From Cubamyces lactineus (taxonomy: Eukaryota > Basidiomycota > Agaricomycetes > Polyporales > Polyporaceae), in the NCBI GenBank assembly GCA_022376465.1, contig JACDTU010000010.1:62001-126000 (forward strand): 64,000 nucleotides of DNA, given 5' to 3'. This document shows, one piece after another, positions 9,773 to 19,874 of this stretch (position 1 is the stretch's first letter; each line of letters begins with the position of its first letter). A program made the position numbers and the translations under genes. Under the pieces are notes generated by a model. It saw nothing but the letters and a program-made list of their open reading frames with translations. It searched no databases and was not told the origin of the DNA.

Positions 9773-12690
9773 TCCCCTCTCAGGCGACAGGTGCTGCGAA
9801 TCAGGCTTTGCCAACCATGGTCAAGATTGAAGATCTCGCGCGGGCTCTGCGATTGCTGGCACAGAAAGTTAGCGAAGGCCCTGCAGGTGCAGCGGGGTAC
9901 ATGGCGGATCACCTCACAGGTCCGCTACTGGGTTCACCTTGCTACCAGCCAGGCTCTGTGTCGTGCAACTCGCGCTGCTCCTCTCTGGGTGGAAACTCCT
10001 GTCACTACTGCGGTAGTGCTGGCTGCAAGTTGCGAAGCTGCCCCTTTGTGGAGGAAGACCTTCGCGCGAGGCGTTGTGTGCGGAATCAAGATGGTCGCGT
10101 TGTCCTGCCAAACAAGAGCTTCATCCCCCGTCAGCTTCCAGGTTTCAACGGCCTTGCTATGCGCGACAGGCTGTACGAGTGGCATAGGCGGCACAGCGCA
10201 GACACACCACCTCCAATGACACGGACAGGCCTCTTCATCGCATCCGAGGGGCCTAGCGCAAACATTCCCAACCGCAGTGTTGAAGACAGGATTGCGCACC
10301 TCAAGCACGAGCTTCTCATACTGCAGCGGAGCAGGCGAAGACACCCTGACGCTATAGAGGCTCCCCAAGTTCGCACACTGCGCTCGCGGCAGTATTCCTC
10401 ACCTGCGCAACCCAGGGATCGTTCACCGGGATCTCAGACCTTCGCAAGCTGCGAAGTATCTTCAAACTGTCCTGCCACCCTCGATTGCGAAGACAGAAGC
10501 CGAGAGTCACCAGTGGCTACGTGGAGCCACCCCTGTATGCGCGAAGAATCCTTGCAGGCCGACCCCCACAGGATAGGACCAGATGAGGCTGCGGCTACAG
10601 GTAGGGAGGCCAGCATCCCTCGCATAACTATCAGGCCACCTACGCCCGAGCCAGCACTCCAGGAACAGTCCTTGCCACCTGAGCATCCCTTCGCGAAGGC
10701 TCGTAGCCCATTCTACACATCTCTCCGAGTTCGCGACTCCAGCACTTCAACTCTGCGACGTGAGGGTGATGATCGCAAGCCTGCTTATCGGACCCGCCCT
10801 CTGACCCAGCCAGAGGATCTTGTTGAGGGATTCTTTCAGCGATCTAGGACCTCACCATACCTCTCCGTTCCAGCGGAGGCAATCCCATTGATTCCGCCAG
10901 ACTCTTCCACCTGGCGCCGTGAAGAGCCTGCCCCCGGACATATCGCAACAGAGTCGCATGTAGTACCTTCCCCTGAGGCTGACAACGCGACGGCTCCGGA
11001 CTCCTGCGAAGTCTACCTTCGCGATTTTGCCTCCCCTGACAAATCTGAGGGCTTGCTAGCTGCTAGAGAGACTTGCCCTTCTGTGGAACTTGTGATCGCC
11101 CTTCCGGACTCCAGCACCGCGGAGCCCGCGACGATCCCTACTGCCACCCGCGAGCATGGTCTTGAGCTGGAGGAGGCACCTAAGGCCCTGCTAGCCTTGC
11201 ACTGTGGAGGCGAAGAAGAGATGGCACCCGCCGCGGTGGAGGAGAGTGATTGCGACGATCTGGCTCTCATCCTTGCCTTACATCCACCTACCTGCGACAA
11301 CCTCTCCGAGATTGCGAGACCCTCATGCGCTCCAAAACCCTGCAATGCGACTCCTCCATTCAGTCTGCATCCACTGCTGCTTTTGTGTCCTGTGTGTTTC
11401 TTGCGCCCCCTCCGCCTACATCCCCTAGCTTGGCTCCAGAACGCGCTTACGATCACCCATATGCCCCACCTCAGACTGCAACAGAACATCCTAGCAATCG
11501 CATGGCGTTACACCCTGCTCACGACTATGTGTCTGCGAAGTGCGAAGCCGTCCTCCTCCTTGACACCTGTGTTAGTGCCCCCTAGCAAGCGGAAAGGCGA
11601 AGGACTTTCTACCCCCTGCTATCATGTTCGCGACTGTGTTCGCGTGGTCGCTCCGCAACCCCAAGTGGTGCCTGCTAGTGTACCCCCCTACGCGAAAGCT
11701 TTGACTACCTCATCCTCCCCTGAGCTGCCTATGCAACAAATACTCTCCCGTCGCTTGCGTTCCCTGCTTCTCTGCCATTTGTCTTTCCCCCATATCTGCT
11801 TCTGCCCCCTGTCACGCATTCCTTGGGCTGCGACGAACAGACAGGTCCTCAGCGATGCTTGCACAAGTCAAGGCAATGTACCAGTCATTTGCGAAGGCGC
11901 GATGCCTCTGTTTATCCCCACAAGAGCGAGGCGCGACCATCTAGACCTAGTCAACCGGTTCGCACGGCGAGAGGCAACAGAGGACAGCAGCGAACTCAGT
12001 GAGGGGGAGAAGGCGAGCCCAGAGACGAGTCAAGCTACTGGCAAGGTTGTGAAGTTGCGACAATGTGAGGGTGCGAACTGGACTGCTGGCTATCCTCCCC
12101 TTCGCGGACTTTGGCCGTACCTGCGAAGGCAAGCTTGGCAACAAGACCACTCTTTTGGACCCTTGCGAAGAATGTGCAGCACGCTACCACTCCTACAAAG
12201 TCTCCGCAGCCCTACCCTTCCGACTCCTATCCTTCTGGCCCTATCCCACAACCCACCTGCCGTCATGTGTTGGCGACCACCCTCGCCGAGCCTCTGGGTC
12301 ATCTGTCACAAGCCCGCAATCCACTTCGCCAAAGAGCGAATGGATCGCGGCCACGATACTGGAATCGCGTACAAGCAATTCATCCTTGCAAGACTTGAAA
12401 CTTCACGGCAGGCTCAGTACACCAGTGCCCAGCTCGTGCAACGAACCACACCCTCCTTCATGTGTATCCAACTCCCTCTGCTCGCCCATTTCACCTTCCC
12501 CAGGCAACTCTCAGTGCAGCAACCTGTCTCCTCTTGGGTGTATGCTGGTTCGCGCGCAATGTATAGTGGCAATTTGCAACAGTGTTCGCATTCACACTTG
12601 AGCTTCAATGCGCAAGTGGCAATTGCAGCACCGACTGAGGACAGTCGAGATTTCAGTGGGGGGGAGATGATGCGCATGTTGCCTGCCTAG
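9773..12690 (+). pseudogene. Element B Gag-like ORF, C-terminal part
   Basis: Continues the frame broken at 1450 (codon split G/TC) for 972 more codons to TAG 12690. About 70 residues in is a zinc-knuckle-like CHYCGSAGCKLRSC, in which the usual His is Cys (C-x2-C-x4-C-x4-C). After it comes a conserved-looking module, GRVVLPNKSFIPRQLPGFNG, ending in YEWHRRHS. I recall similar modules after the knuckle in basidiomycete Gypsy Gags, but cannot test this here. The remaining 800 residues are rich in Ser, Pro, Ala, Cys and Arg and hold no protease or polymerase motif. The DNA is peppered with the word GCGAA in all frames, so part of this long ORF may be open because of composition rather than selection. 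Confidence 0.65.
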
Positions 12691-13993
12691 GCTCAGAAGA
12701 ACAAACTCGCACCTTCGCTAACTGCGCCCTCCAGCTGCCTCTTGTGCTAGCAGCCCTCGCGCGAAGGCTCTCCCTCTAATGTACTGTCTGGCGAAGCCTC
12801 TGCTCCCTCTCATGCGACTCTGCAACTCCCCTCAGTGACTTCCCCTTCGCATCTCTCTTCCATCCTGGTCTGGCGCATCACGCGAACACATCCTATTCCC
12901 TTGCGAGCACACTACTCCTCCCGCAAAGACACTGCTCCTCCTGCGAAGCCACCACCTCTCCCGCGAACACTCTGCATCACTTGCGAGCTGCCTACCCTCC
13001 TTGACAGGCTATAGCAAGCCAGCGAAAGTCAGCGAAGATGGCGCTACATCATTTGCGAGCCACCCTCAAGCCGACAGGGATGTGCTAGAGCGTGGCACAC
13101 TTGCTAGCCTCGCGGTGCACTTAGTGCACTCACACGGTGATGCGCATGGTGCCGGTCCAGAGTCAGAGCAGAGGGCTATCGCTGCGGTGTCTCCCCTCCT
13201 TTCCGCGGCGGTCTCATCTACACCTTTGCCAGTCGCGACCTCGCGCAACTCTTCGCACGTCCGCGGGACCCTTTGCACACACCTGGAGCACTCGCGCCTG
13301 CGCTCTTGGACTCCTGTGGATCTGCACTCCCCTCCCCCTGCCCTCGCGGATGTGTTGTGCCCAGCTACGGACCGTATCGGCCGACGGAAACAATGCGGAA
13401 TGGCGCCATATGGCGCAAGAGGTAGAGCAGAGCCTATAGGAGGCTGCGGAGAGGTCGCGTGGCGAGCTGGCCCCGCGATGAGGCCAGGCGGCCTCGCCAA
13501 GACTTGATGGACTGTAGCACAGCATCCCCCCCCCTCCAGAGTCGAGCACCATACGCTCCTCCCTCCGAGGGCTGGCGGACAGAGAACTTGGCCCCTTCCC
13601 CACCAGACCACAAATCCCCACTTCCCTTCACTACTGCTAGAGTCTTTCAGCTGCAATCCTTCTTCTGTACACACGTCCTCTGCTAATCTATAACTTGACA
13701 CCTTACGAATCTTTGGCCTGCGACTGCGAGCCCTGCGACTGTGAACCCTGCAACAGCGAACCCTGCGACTGCGAACTGTGAAGACAGCAAACCCCCAAAG
13801 CCTGCAAAACCTGCGAAACCCTGCGAGTTCAGAGTGCGAAGTTGCGAGTGCTACGTCTGCAGGATTGTGGGAGTTTGTGTAAAAGCTAGCTGCGTTCCCC
13901 TCCTTTCCTTCATATACTCTGCAACTGCTGCGAACCTGCCAACCACGAACCTGCGAAGCTTGCAACTGCGAAGTCTGCGAAGACACGAAGACG
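12691..13993 (+). other. Element B 3' internal region, no gene recognised
   Basis: About 1.3 kb between the ORF stop and the 3' LTR or its possible start. It has fragmentary ORFs on both strands without known motifs and many GCGAA words. A purine run (gtggggggagatgatg) at about 12656-12671 could be a polypurine tract, but no LTR start follows it clearly. Confidence 0.5.
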
Positions 13994-14400
13994 TGAAGCC
14001 TGTGGATTGCAAGGCTAGCAGTGCTCCCCTCCTTCCCTTTCCATCCAGCGGACCTGCGACATCCTCTCCCATCCTCTCCCATCTCTGTACCCTTTGCGAG
14101 GTTGGACAATACAGATGCCCTTCCCCCATACCCTTAGGGTCTCTCACTTGTGATATTTACGACCTTGCGAAATCTGCGAACTTGCGAACTGCGAAACTGC
14201 GAACTGCGAACTGCGAACTGCGAACTGCGAACCCTTGCGAACTGCGAACTGCGAACCCTTGCGACGACCTTGCGAAGATCTGCGAAACCACTTAGCTGCG
14301 AAACGGCGTGAAGCCACGAGGACAGACTCCGCGAAAAGTTTGCGAAACCGCGTGTTGCGAAAACCTGCGAAACTCCGCGACATTGGCGAAATCGACAGCC
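13720..14400 (+). repeat. Degenerate tandem array of TGCGAAC units in element B
   Basis: A short word of the type CTGCGAAC(CCTT) is repeated many times; about 15 GCGA words fall within roughly 130 bases at 14161-14290. The units are irregular, about 6-12 bp, without spacers, so this is a microsatellite-like array and not CRISPR. Confidence 0.85.
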
Positions 14401-14419
14401 CGCGCTCCTCTCCCCTTGT

Positions 14420-14689
14420 CCCCTTCCCCCTTTCTCCTTCCCCGTGTATCCGCGAACCCTTTCCCTGCGCTCTCGCCAGCGTCGCGTCCTTCGCAAAGGC
14501 CAGCCAACCCTCTCTACCCACTCCCTTTGGTCCTAGGCTTTGCTACGGTTCGCGCCAGTCACAGGGCACCCGACTCCAACCTCCCTTCTCCTTCGCGTCC
14601 TTTCCCCTCTCCCCCGCCAGCAGGCCTCGACCTACAAAGGCTCTCGGCCCGAGTAGTATCCTTCCCTTACGGGTGGGTTAGACGCTTCA
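14420..14689 (+). repeat. Element B 3' LTR, portion matched by 1-270
   Basis: Matches 1-270 and ends in GCTTCA. The true LTR start is further left. Two upstream positions start with the inverted end sequence TGAAGC (13994, which would give 696 bp; and 14309, which would give 381 bp); neither can be chosen from this window. Confidence 0.9.
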
Positions 14690-17621
14690 ACGCGTGGAAC
14701 ACGGGGTGTACCTTCCAGTGTTTCGGCAGCTCCAGCCGATAGGTCACGGGTCCGAGGACCTCGGTGATGACAAAGGGCCCTTCCCGTTTTGGTGCAAGTT
14801 TCCGGGATGCGTAGGCGAGGTTGAGGTTCTTCCCTTCGAGCCAGACCTTCTGTCCCTTCTTGAATTGGACGAACTTTCCCTTGAATCTGTCACTCATGAC
14901 GTGTCGGGCTAGTTCGTGAGCTGCTAGGGCTTCGTCCCTGGCCTTCTGGAGGTTTGCCAGCCGTTCTTGTACTGTCGGGGTGTTGGTCTTGGGGTATGCG
15001 ATGGGAATCAGCGTCGGTTCATACCCCATCATGAGGTAGAAGGGTGATGCATTTCGTGCCGAATGGATCCGTTGGTTGTGTGCAACTTCGGCATCAATGA
15101 GGTGTTCTGCCCATTCGTCCGGTCGACCTTCGCAGAATATTCTGAGGTAGACTTCCAGTTCTTGATTCACGCGTTCGGTTTGTCCGTCGGTTTGCGGGTG
15201 GTAGGCGGTGGATGGGGAGAGTGTGATGCCCAGGAGTTTCCCTAGTTCGCGGGTGACGTTGGACACAAACTGTGGTCCTCTGTCGGATATGACCTTGCTG
15301 GGTAGTCCAAAGCGTCGATAGACGTGCCGGTGGTAGAGCGCCGCTGTGCTGATTGCATCGATCGTCTTCTTGCATGGTGCAAAGATCACCCCCTTCGTAA
15401 GGCCATGGTCGACCACGACCAGAATACTATCGTAGCCGTGGGATTCGGGGAGATCGGTGATGAGATCCATCATGACATTCTGGAATGGCCGAGTAACATC
15501 GTCAGCGGGGATTGGTTGTGGGGGCGGGGTGGTCGGGTGTGTGTTGGGCTTGTTCTGCTGGCATGTAGCACAGCCTTCGACGTATCGGGATACCATGGCA
15601 TACATGCCGGGCCACCAGTATGACCGTCGTATCAGTTCTAGAGTCTTGAATTTCCCAGGGTGTCCGGCTGCCGGGGAGTCGTGGTGTTGACTGATCAGGT
15701 CTCGTCGCAGAGCTTCGTCGGCCGGTACGTAGCATCGGTTCTTGTAGAAGATTAAGCCATCTCGTTCTTGCCAATCGGTGAGTGCACTTCTGATCGGGGG
15801 TGGTCCGTCGTGTTGGATGGCGGCAAGTGCATCGCAAAAGAGTCTGTCTTGCGTGGCCAAGTGTCGGAATTTTGGTGCCAGTCGGGTGTCCACTAGTCGT
15901 ACGAAGAGGTTGTCAGGTAGCATGGTTCGTTCAGTATTGTCGTCTTCTGATCCTTGTCGGTGATCGGGTCTTCGGGATAGCGCATCCGATTGTACCATTG
16001 CCGTGCCGGGGGTGTGTACGAGTTGGATGTCGAACTGGGAGAGAAAGAGGGCCCATCGTGCCTGTCGTCTGTTCAGTTGTTGCGGGTTGTGCCAGTAGGT
16101 GAGGTTCTTGTGGTCGGATAGGATCGTAACCGGGTGCCCTGATCCTTCGAGGTAGTGTCGCCAGGCCTTCAGGGCTCGAATGATGCCAAGTAGTTCTCGG
16201 TCATAGATTTCGTAGTTCCGTTCCGCTTCGGTGAATCCTTCGGATAGATACGCGCACGGGTGCAGGTCGCCGTTGGCGTCTCGTTGCCGGAGTACTGCCC
16301 CTGTGGCCCATTGCGAAGTGTCGGATTCAACGACAAAGGGTTTGCTAACATCGGGCATTTGCAGCACGGGGGCCGTCGCGAATCGTTGCTTCAGCATGTC
16401 GAAGGCCTTCTGGCATTCCGTTGTCCATTCCCATTTGGCGTCTTTCTTGGTGAGCGCGTTGAGCGGTCGCGCGATCTCCGAGAAGTGGTCGATGAATCGT
16501 CGGTAGAAGTTGCCGAATCCAAGGAATGATCGAACGTCCTTGACGGTTGTCGGTTCTGGCCAGTCGAGTATTCCCTTTATCTTGATAGGGTCCATGGAGA
16601 TCTGGTTCTCGCTGATGATCATTCCAAGATACTCCACTTCTGGTGCGTCGAATATGCACTTCTCTAGCTTGAGGTAGAGGTCGTGTTCTTTAAGTCGTTC
16701 CAGGACACGTAAGGTCCTTCTTCGGTGTTCGTCCAGGTCTGCCGAAAAGATCAGTATGTCGTCCATGTAAATCACTACCCATCCTTCGTCGATCATGTCT
16801 GCGAAGATCGCGTTCATCATAGCTTGGAAAGCCGAGGGGGAGTTCCGCAGTCCAAAGAACATGACCATTGGTTCGTATAGCCCTTTGCTGGTTCTGAAGG
16901 CGGCCTTCCATTGATCACCGTCCTTGATACGGACGTTGTTGTATCCCGATCGGATGTCCAGTTTGGAGAAAACCTTCGCTCCGCGCAGCTTGTCGACCAG
17001 TTCCGATATGAGCGGTAGTGGGTACTTGTTGGGGACGGTTCCTTCGTTGAGGTATCGATAATCTTGGCAGGGTCGTAGTGTTCCGTCCTTCTTGCCGACG
17101 AAGAAGAATGGGGATGCCATCGGCGAGTTCGAGGGTCGGATGTAGCCTTTTTGTAGGTTCTCCCGGATGAATTCTTCCTCGGCTTCGAGTTCCTTGGGCG
17201 TGAGTTGATATCGCTTGAAGTCCTTCGGGGTAAAGCCTTCCTTGAGTTCAATGGCCAGGTCCCAGGGTCGTGATGGTGGGAATCGTTCGGACGCCTTCTT
17301 TTCAAAGATGGCGGCATATCCTCGGTACGGTTCGGGGAGCATCTCTTCGAAAGTCTTCTTCTCTTCCTGTGCTTGGTGCTGTTGTGCGAGTGCCATTGCG
17401 GGGTTGACCTTTGCTCGGATCCAGACGTTGGCTGCAATTGCAAATCGAAGTCCTTGTGGGGCTCGTCGGATTCTTCCGATGGTGGGTCCAGGTCCGATCT
17501 TGGTGGGTTCGTAGTCGTGTTCCGTGGTGAGGGGGGATCCGGGTCGAGGCATATCTCCGTGCCATTCTGTCGCGTGCGGTGCTATCATGGCTTCGTGTTC
17601 TCCGCGAAGATAAGCTATCAG
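14690..17621 (-). pseudogene. pol: Element C pol, RT-RNase H-integrase segment
   Basis: Open from the A2 insertion to the B insertion, about 977 codons. Reverse transcriptase with [10 protein letters not shown] and the YMDD catalytic motif (16769-16758); RNase H with [13 protein letters not shown]; integrase with an HHCC zinc domain (HHDSPAAGH...CATCQQNK) and DDE core ([30 protein letters not shown]). It ends in HPVFHA, the motif that in this family precedes the C-terminal domain or chromodomain, which was cut off by B. The first residues ([10 protein letters not shown]) are in the same frame as the protease segment once A2 and one ATCAG are removed. An ATG-started reading of this frame would begin inside the A2 LTR; that part is not pol. 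Confidence 0.93.
17617..17621 (+). repeat. Target-site duplication of A2, left copy (ATCAG)
   Basis: ATCAG precedes the A2 LTR and recurs at 25939-25943 directly after it. Confidence 0.97.
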
Positions 17622-17960
17622 TGTTACGCTCCGTGCTGTAACCCCGAAGCCCGATCCCCGAACCCCCGTACCCCGCTCCTTACTCCGCGTTACGTACTCC
17701 GTTCCTCCGTACTCCGCTCTTCCGTACCCCGTACCCCCGACTCCGTTCTCCGTACTCCGCACTTCGTACTCCGTACTTCGGACTTCCCCCGACCCCATGA
17801 CTTACATGTCTCAGATAACCCCTCATGGCGCTACCTACATGAGGCTTTTGCTTACTGAGCTATCTACGTTATCTTACCCTTGGCAAGTTACTTCGTACTT
17901 TCGTTCTACTCCTTCCTATCACGTACATCTCTTATTGTTTCTATCGGGTTTCTGACTTAG

Positions 17961-17968
17961 TATAAATA
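17961..17968 (+). promoter_or_regulatory. TATA box of A2 5' LTR
   Basis: TATAAATA, 33 bases before the A at 17994 that would start the RNA if the self-priming model is right. Confidence 0.75.
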
Positions 17969-17993
17969 CTGCCCCGGAATGTAGTAGCTACTC

Positions 17994-18004
17994 AGTTCGG
18001 AAAT
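17994..18004 (+). other. Predicted RNA 5' end, self-primer strand
   Basis: AGTTCGGAAAT. It is complementary over 11 bases, and no further, to the primer-binding site at 18317-18327. In Tf1 the first 11 nt of the RNA fold back in the same way and are cleaved to make the primer. Confidence 0.75.
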
Positions 18005-18316
18005 CTCGTTATACCCATTACTGGTTCAACTCGTAGTCCGACACTCAACCCCGACCCTCTAGTCCGACCAACCTTCGTTCCCTTCCTACCAACCCCTTCA
18101 ACCCAACCCCGTTCCCAAGTCCGACCTTCGTCCCGTCAAGTCCGTACTCCGAAGTCCGCAAATAGAGGACACCGAGTCGAAACCCGTGCGTTACTAATAG
18201 TTTCGCGAAAGTCCTCACCCCAGTGCTAGTCCGACCTCCGGTCGTACTCCGACCCCGAACTCCGTCCAAGTCCCGACCACCGGAGTTGTACCCCCGGACG
18301 GCACGGTCCTAACAGT

Positions 18317-18327
18317 ATTTCCGAACT
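18317..18327 (+). other. A2 primer-binding site
   Basis: ATTTCCGAACT, beginning two bases after the LTR end; complement of 17994-18004. No TGG start, so tRNA priming is unlikely. Confidence 0.8.
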
Positions 18328-18345
18328 CACCGGGTTTCACTCAAT

Positions 18346-19815
18346 ATGTCCACTCGAACCGTAGTCCGCACTCAGACGCAATCTCGCGCCCTAGAGCAAG
18401 AAGACCCCGCCGAGAACTGGAGTGGCTGGACAGCTCGCCGAGGCGACTCAGCGACGCAAGAAGAAGCTACTCCGAGCCGCCGCGGGCAGTTCGCTCGAAC
18501 AATCGTCGAAGCGTCCTCCGATGGGGACGACGAAGGTGACCCGCCTCAGCCTCTGGTCATCTCTACCGCGACTGCCTCGCAGGTACCCCGCGAGCCATCT
18601 CCGGGGAACCCGTTCTCCGAGGGTCAGCCTTCAGGTCCGAGCCGCGGGCCTCCGGGTCCGCCTAGTCCTCCAGGTCCGCCGGGCCCTCCAGGACCGCCAG
18701 GCCCTCCGGACAACGACCCACAAGGGCCGGGAGACGACGACACTAGCTCAAGCTCGGACTCCTCCGACTCCGAAGACCGGGTTCAGTCGCAACTAGCGAC
18801 CGCGATCTCTCTCATCGCGCGTACCCTCGAACGTACTACCGCTCCAACTCCGGCGGTTACCCAACCTTCGAACAACGAGCGGCACAACGTCCGCGAGCCG
18901 GACCAGTTCGACGGGTCCGACCCCAACAAACTCCGGTCCTTCTTCACGCAGTTGGAACTTGTCTTCAAGGCCCGACCCCGAACCTTCGACTCCGATGAGA
19001 AGAAGGTGACCTACGCCATCTCCTTCCTCAAGGGCACCGCGCTACAGTGGTTCGAGCCCTACCTCCTCGAAGGCGACTCGGACAAACCCCCCATCTTCCT
19101 TACATCCTACGACCACTTCCAGGAGGAACTCCGAGTGAACTTCGGTCCTTACGACGCCTCCGGAGCTGCGGAGCATGAGCTGATGAACCTCCGGATGGGC
19201 GACAACCAGCGGATAGCTAAGTACATCACTCAGTTCACCCGCCTCGCTACTCAAGTCCGTTGGGGTAATGCTCCGCTCCGGTACCGGTTCTACGACGGAC
19301 TTCCGAACCGTCTCAAGGACCGCATCTCCGAGGTCGGCAAGCCCGAGACCCTGGTGGCCCTTCGCGACCTCGCGCAGTCGATCGACAACCGCTACTGGGA
19401 GCGCAAGGCCGAGGTCTCGCGCGAGTCCGGACCTTCGAAGTCCGGTAACAAGTCGACCTCCGACTCCAAGTCCTCCAACTCCGGCAACAAGTCCGGAGGT
19501 AACAACACCGGACAGGCCTCCTCGTCTACCCCGTCCAAGTCCGGCAATTCCGGTATTTCGTCGAAGTCTCCTAAGACTCCGAAGACCCCGGCCAAGACGT
19601 ACACCGACAAGCTCGGTAAGGACGGAAAACTCACCCCCGAGGAGCGTCAACGCCGTTTCGCCAACAATCTCTGTCTCTTCTGCGGTGGAGCTGGTCATAC
19701 CGCGAGTGCGTGTCCGAAGAAGACCTCGTCCGCGACTAAGGGTCGCGCCGCTCAAGCCAACCCCGCTCCCGCTGCGCCCGCTCCGGCTGCAGCCCCGAAG
19801 GAGACAAAAAATTAG
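18346..19815 (+). CDS. gag: A2 gag
   Basis: 489 aa, ATG 18346, first ATG after the primer site. Gly-Pro-Pro triplet run at about residues 95-125, capsid-like gag domain at about 160-330, Ser/Lys-rich linker, zinc knuckle CLFCGGAGHTASAC at about 445-458, Ala/Pro-rich tail ending in PKETKN. It forms the cytoplasmic particle and packages the RNA through the knuckle. The stop TAG (19813-19815) is part of the frameshift signal. The collagen-like run is unusual for a Gag and is kept in both copies. Confidence 0.96.
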   Translation: MSTRTVVRTQTQSRALEQEDPAENWSGWTARRGDSATQEEATPSRRGQFARTIVEASSDGDDEGDPPQPLVISTATASQVPREPSPGNPFSEGQPSGPSRGPPGPPSPPGPPGPPGPPGPPDNDPQGPGDDDTSSSSDSSDSEDRVQSQLATAISLIARTLERTTAPTPAVTQPSNNERHNVREPDQFDGSDPNKLRSFFTQLELVFKARPRTFDSDEKKVTYAISFLKGTALQWFEPYLLEGDSDKPPIFLTSYDHFQEELRVNFGPYDASGAAEHELMNLRMGDNQRIAKYITQFTRLATQVRWGNAPLRYRFYDGLPNRLKDRISEVGKPETLVALRDLAQSIDNRYWERKAEVSRESGPSKSGNKSTSDSKSSNSGNKSGGNNTGQASSSTPSKSGNSGISSKSPKTPKTPAKTYTDKLGKDGKLTPEERQRRFANNLCLFCGGAGHTASACPKKTSSATKGRAAQANPAPAAPAPAAAPKETKN

Positions 19816-19874
19816 TCCGCGGTCCTCCGAACTCCGTACCCCGTGAGGACCGCGTTGACTCCTCCGGTACGGAG
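19806..19874 (+). promoter_or_regulatory. A2 gag-pol -1 frameshift signal
   Basis: Slippery heptamer A AAA AAT at 19806-19812, in the right phase with gag (ACA AAA AAT TAG) and followed at once by the gag stop. After a 5-nt spacer, stem 1 pairs 19818-19827 with 19845-19854 (10 bp, core CGCGGTCCT/AGGACCGCG). The loop segment 19832-19840 (CTCCGTACC) pairs perfectly with 19866-19874 (GGTACGGAG), making stem 2 of an H-type pseudoknot (9 bp). Pol is open in the -1 frame from this point. Heptamer, spacer and knot fit the rules for -1 ribosomal frameshifting. Stem 2 must be weighed against the abundance of CTCCGTAC words in this element. Confidence 0.85.

Larger units (their letters stand above)
1..14689 (+). 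mobile_element. Element B: Gag-only LTR retroelement, 5' LTR cut by window edge, split by A1
   Basis: Positions 1-270 and 14420-14689 are the same sequence apart from one base (a197 versus g14616), and both end in GCTTCA, so they are the ends of the two LTRs. Between them lies a leader, one long Gag-like ORF (844-1450 continuing at 9773-12690) and a repetitive 3' region; A1 (1451-9767) is a later insertion. No protease, reverse transcriptase or integrase is visible in the 5.8 kb belonging to B. B sits inside the pol gene of element C: just right of 14689 the C pol frame resumes, and the rest of C lies left of the window. The nearly identical LTR ends point to a recent insertion. Whether B was ever autonomous cannot be seen here. 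Confidence 0.88.
17622..18314 (+). repeat. A2 5' LTR with promoter
   Basis: Ends TGTTACG...CCTAACA. TATAAATA at 17961-17968; predicted RNA start near 17994, where the sequence AGTTCGGAAAT begins. Confidence 0.97.

Noticed and set aside
13720..14400. Repeat array resembling a CRISPR
   Set aside because: Units are about 6-12 bp, degenerate and directly adjacent, with no spacers; the genome is eukaryotic.
14667..17798. A 1043-aa ORF starting with [13 protein letters not shown]
   Set aside because: Its first 59 residues are translated A2 LTR sequence fused by chance to element C pol, and its last 7 residues are element B LTR. The real C pol segment is 17621-14690.
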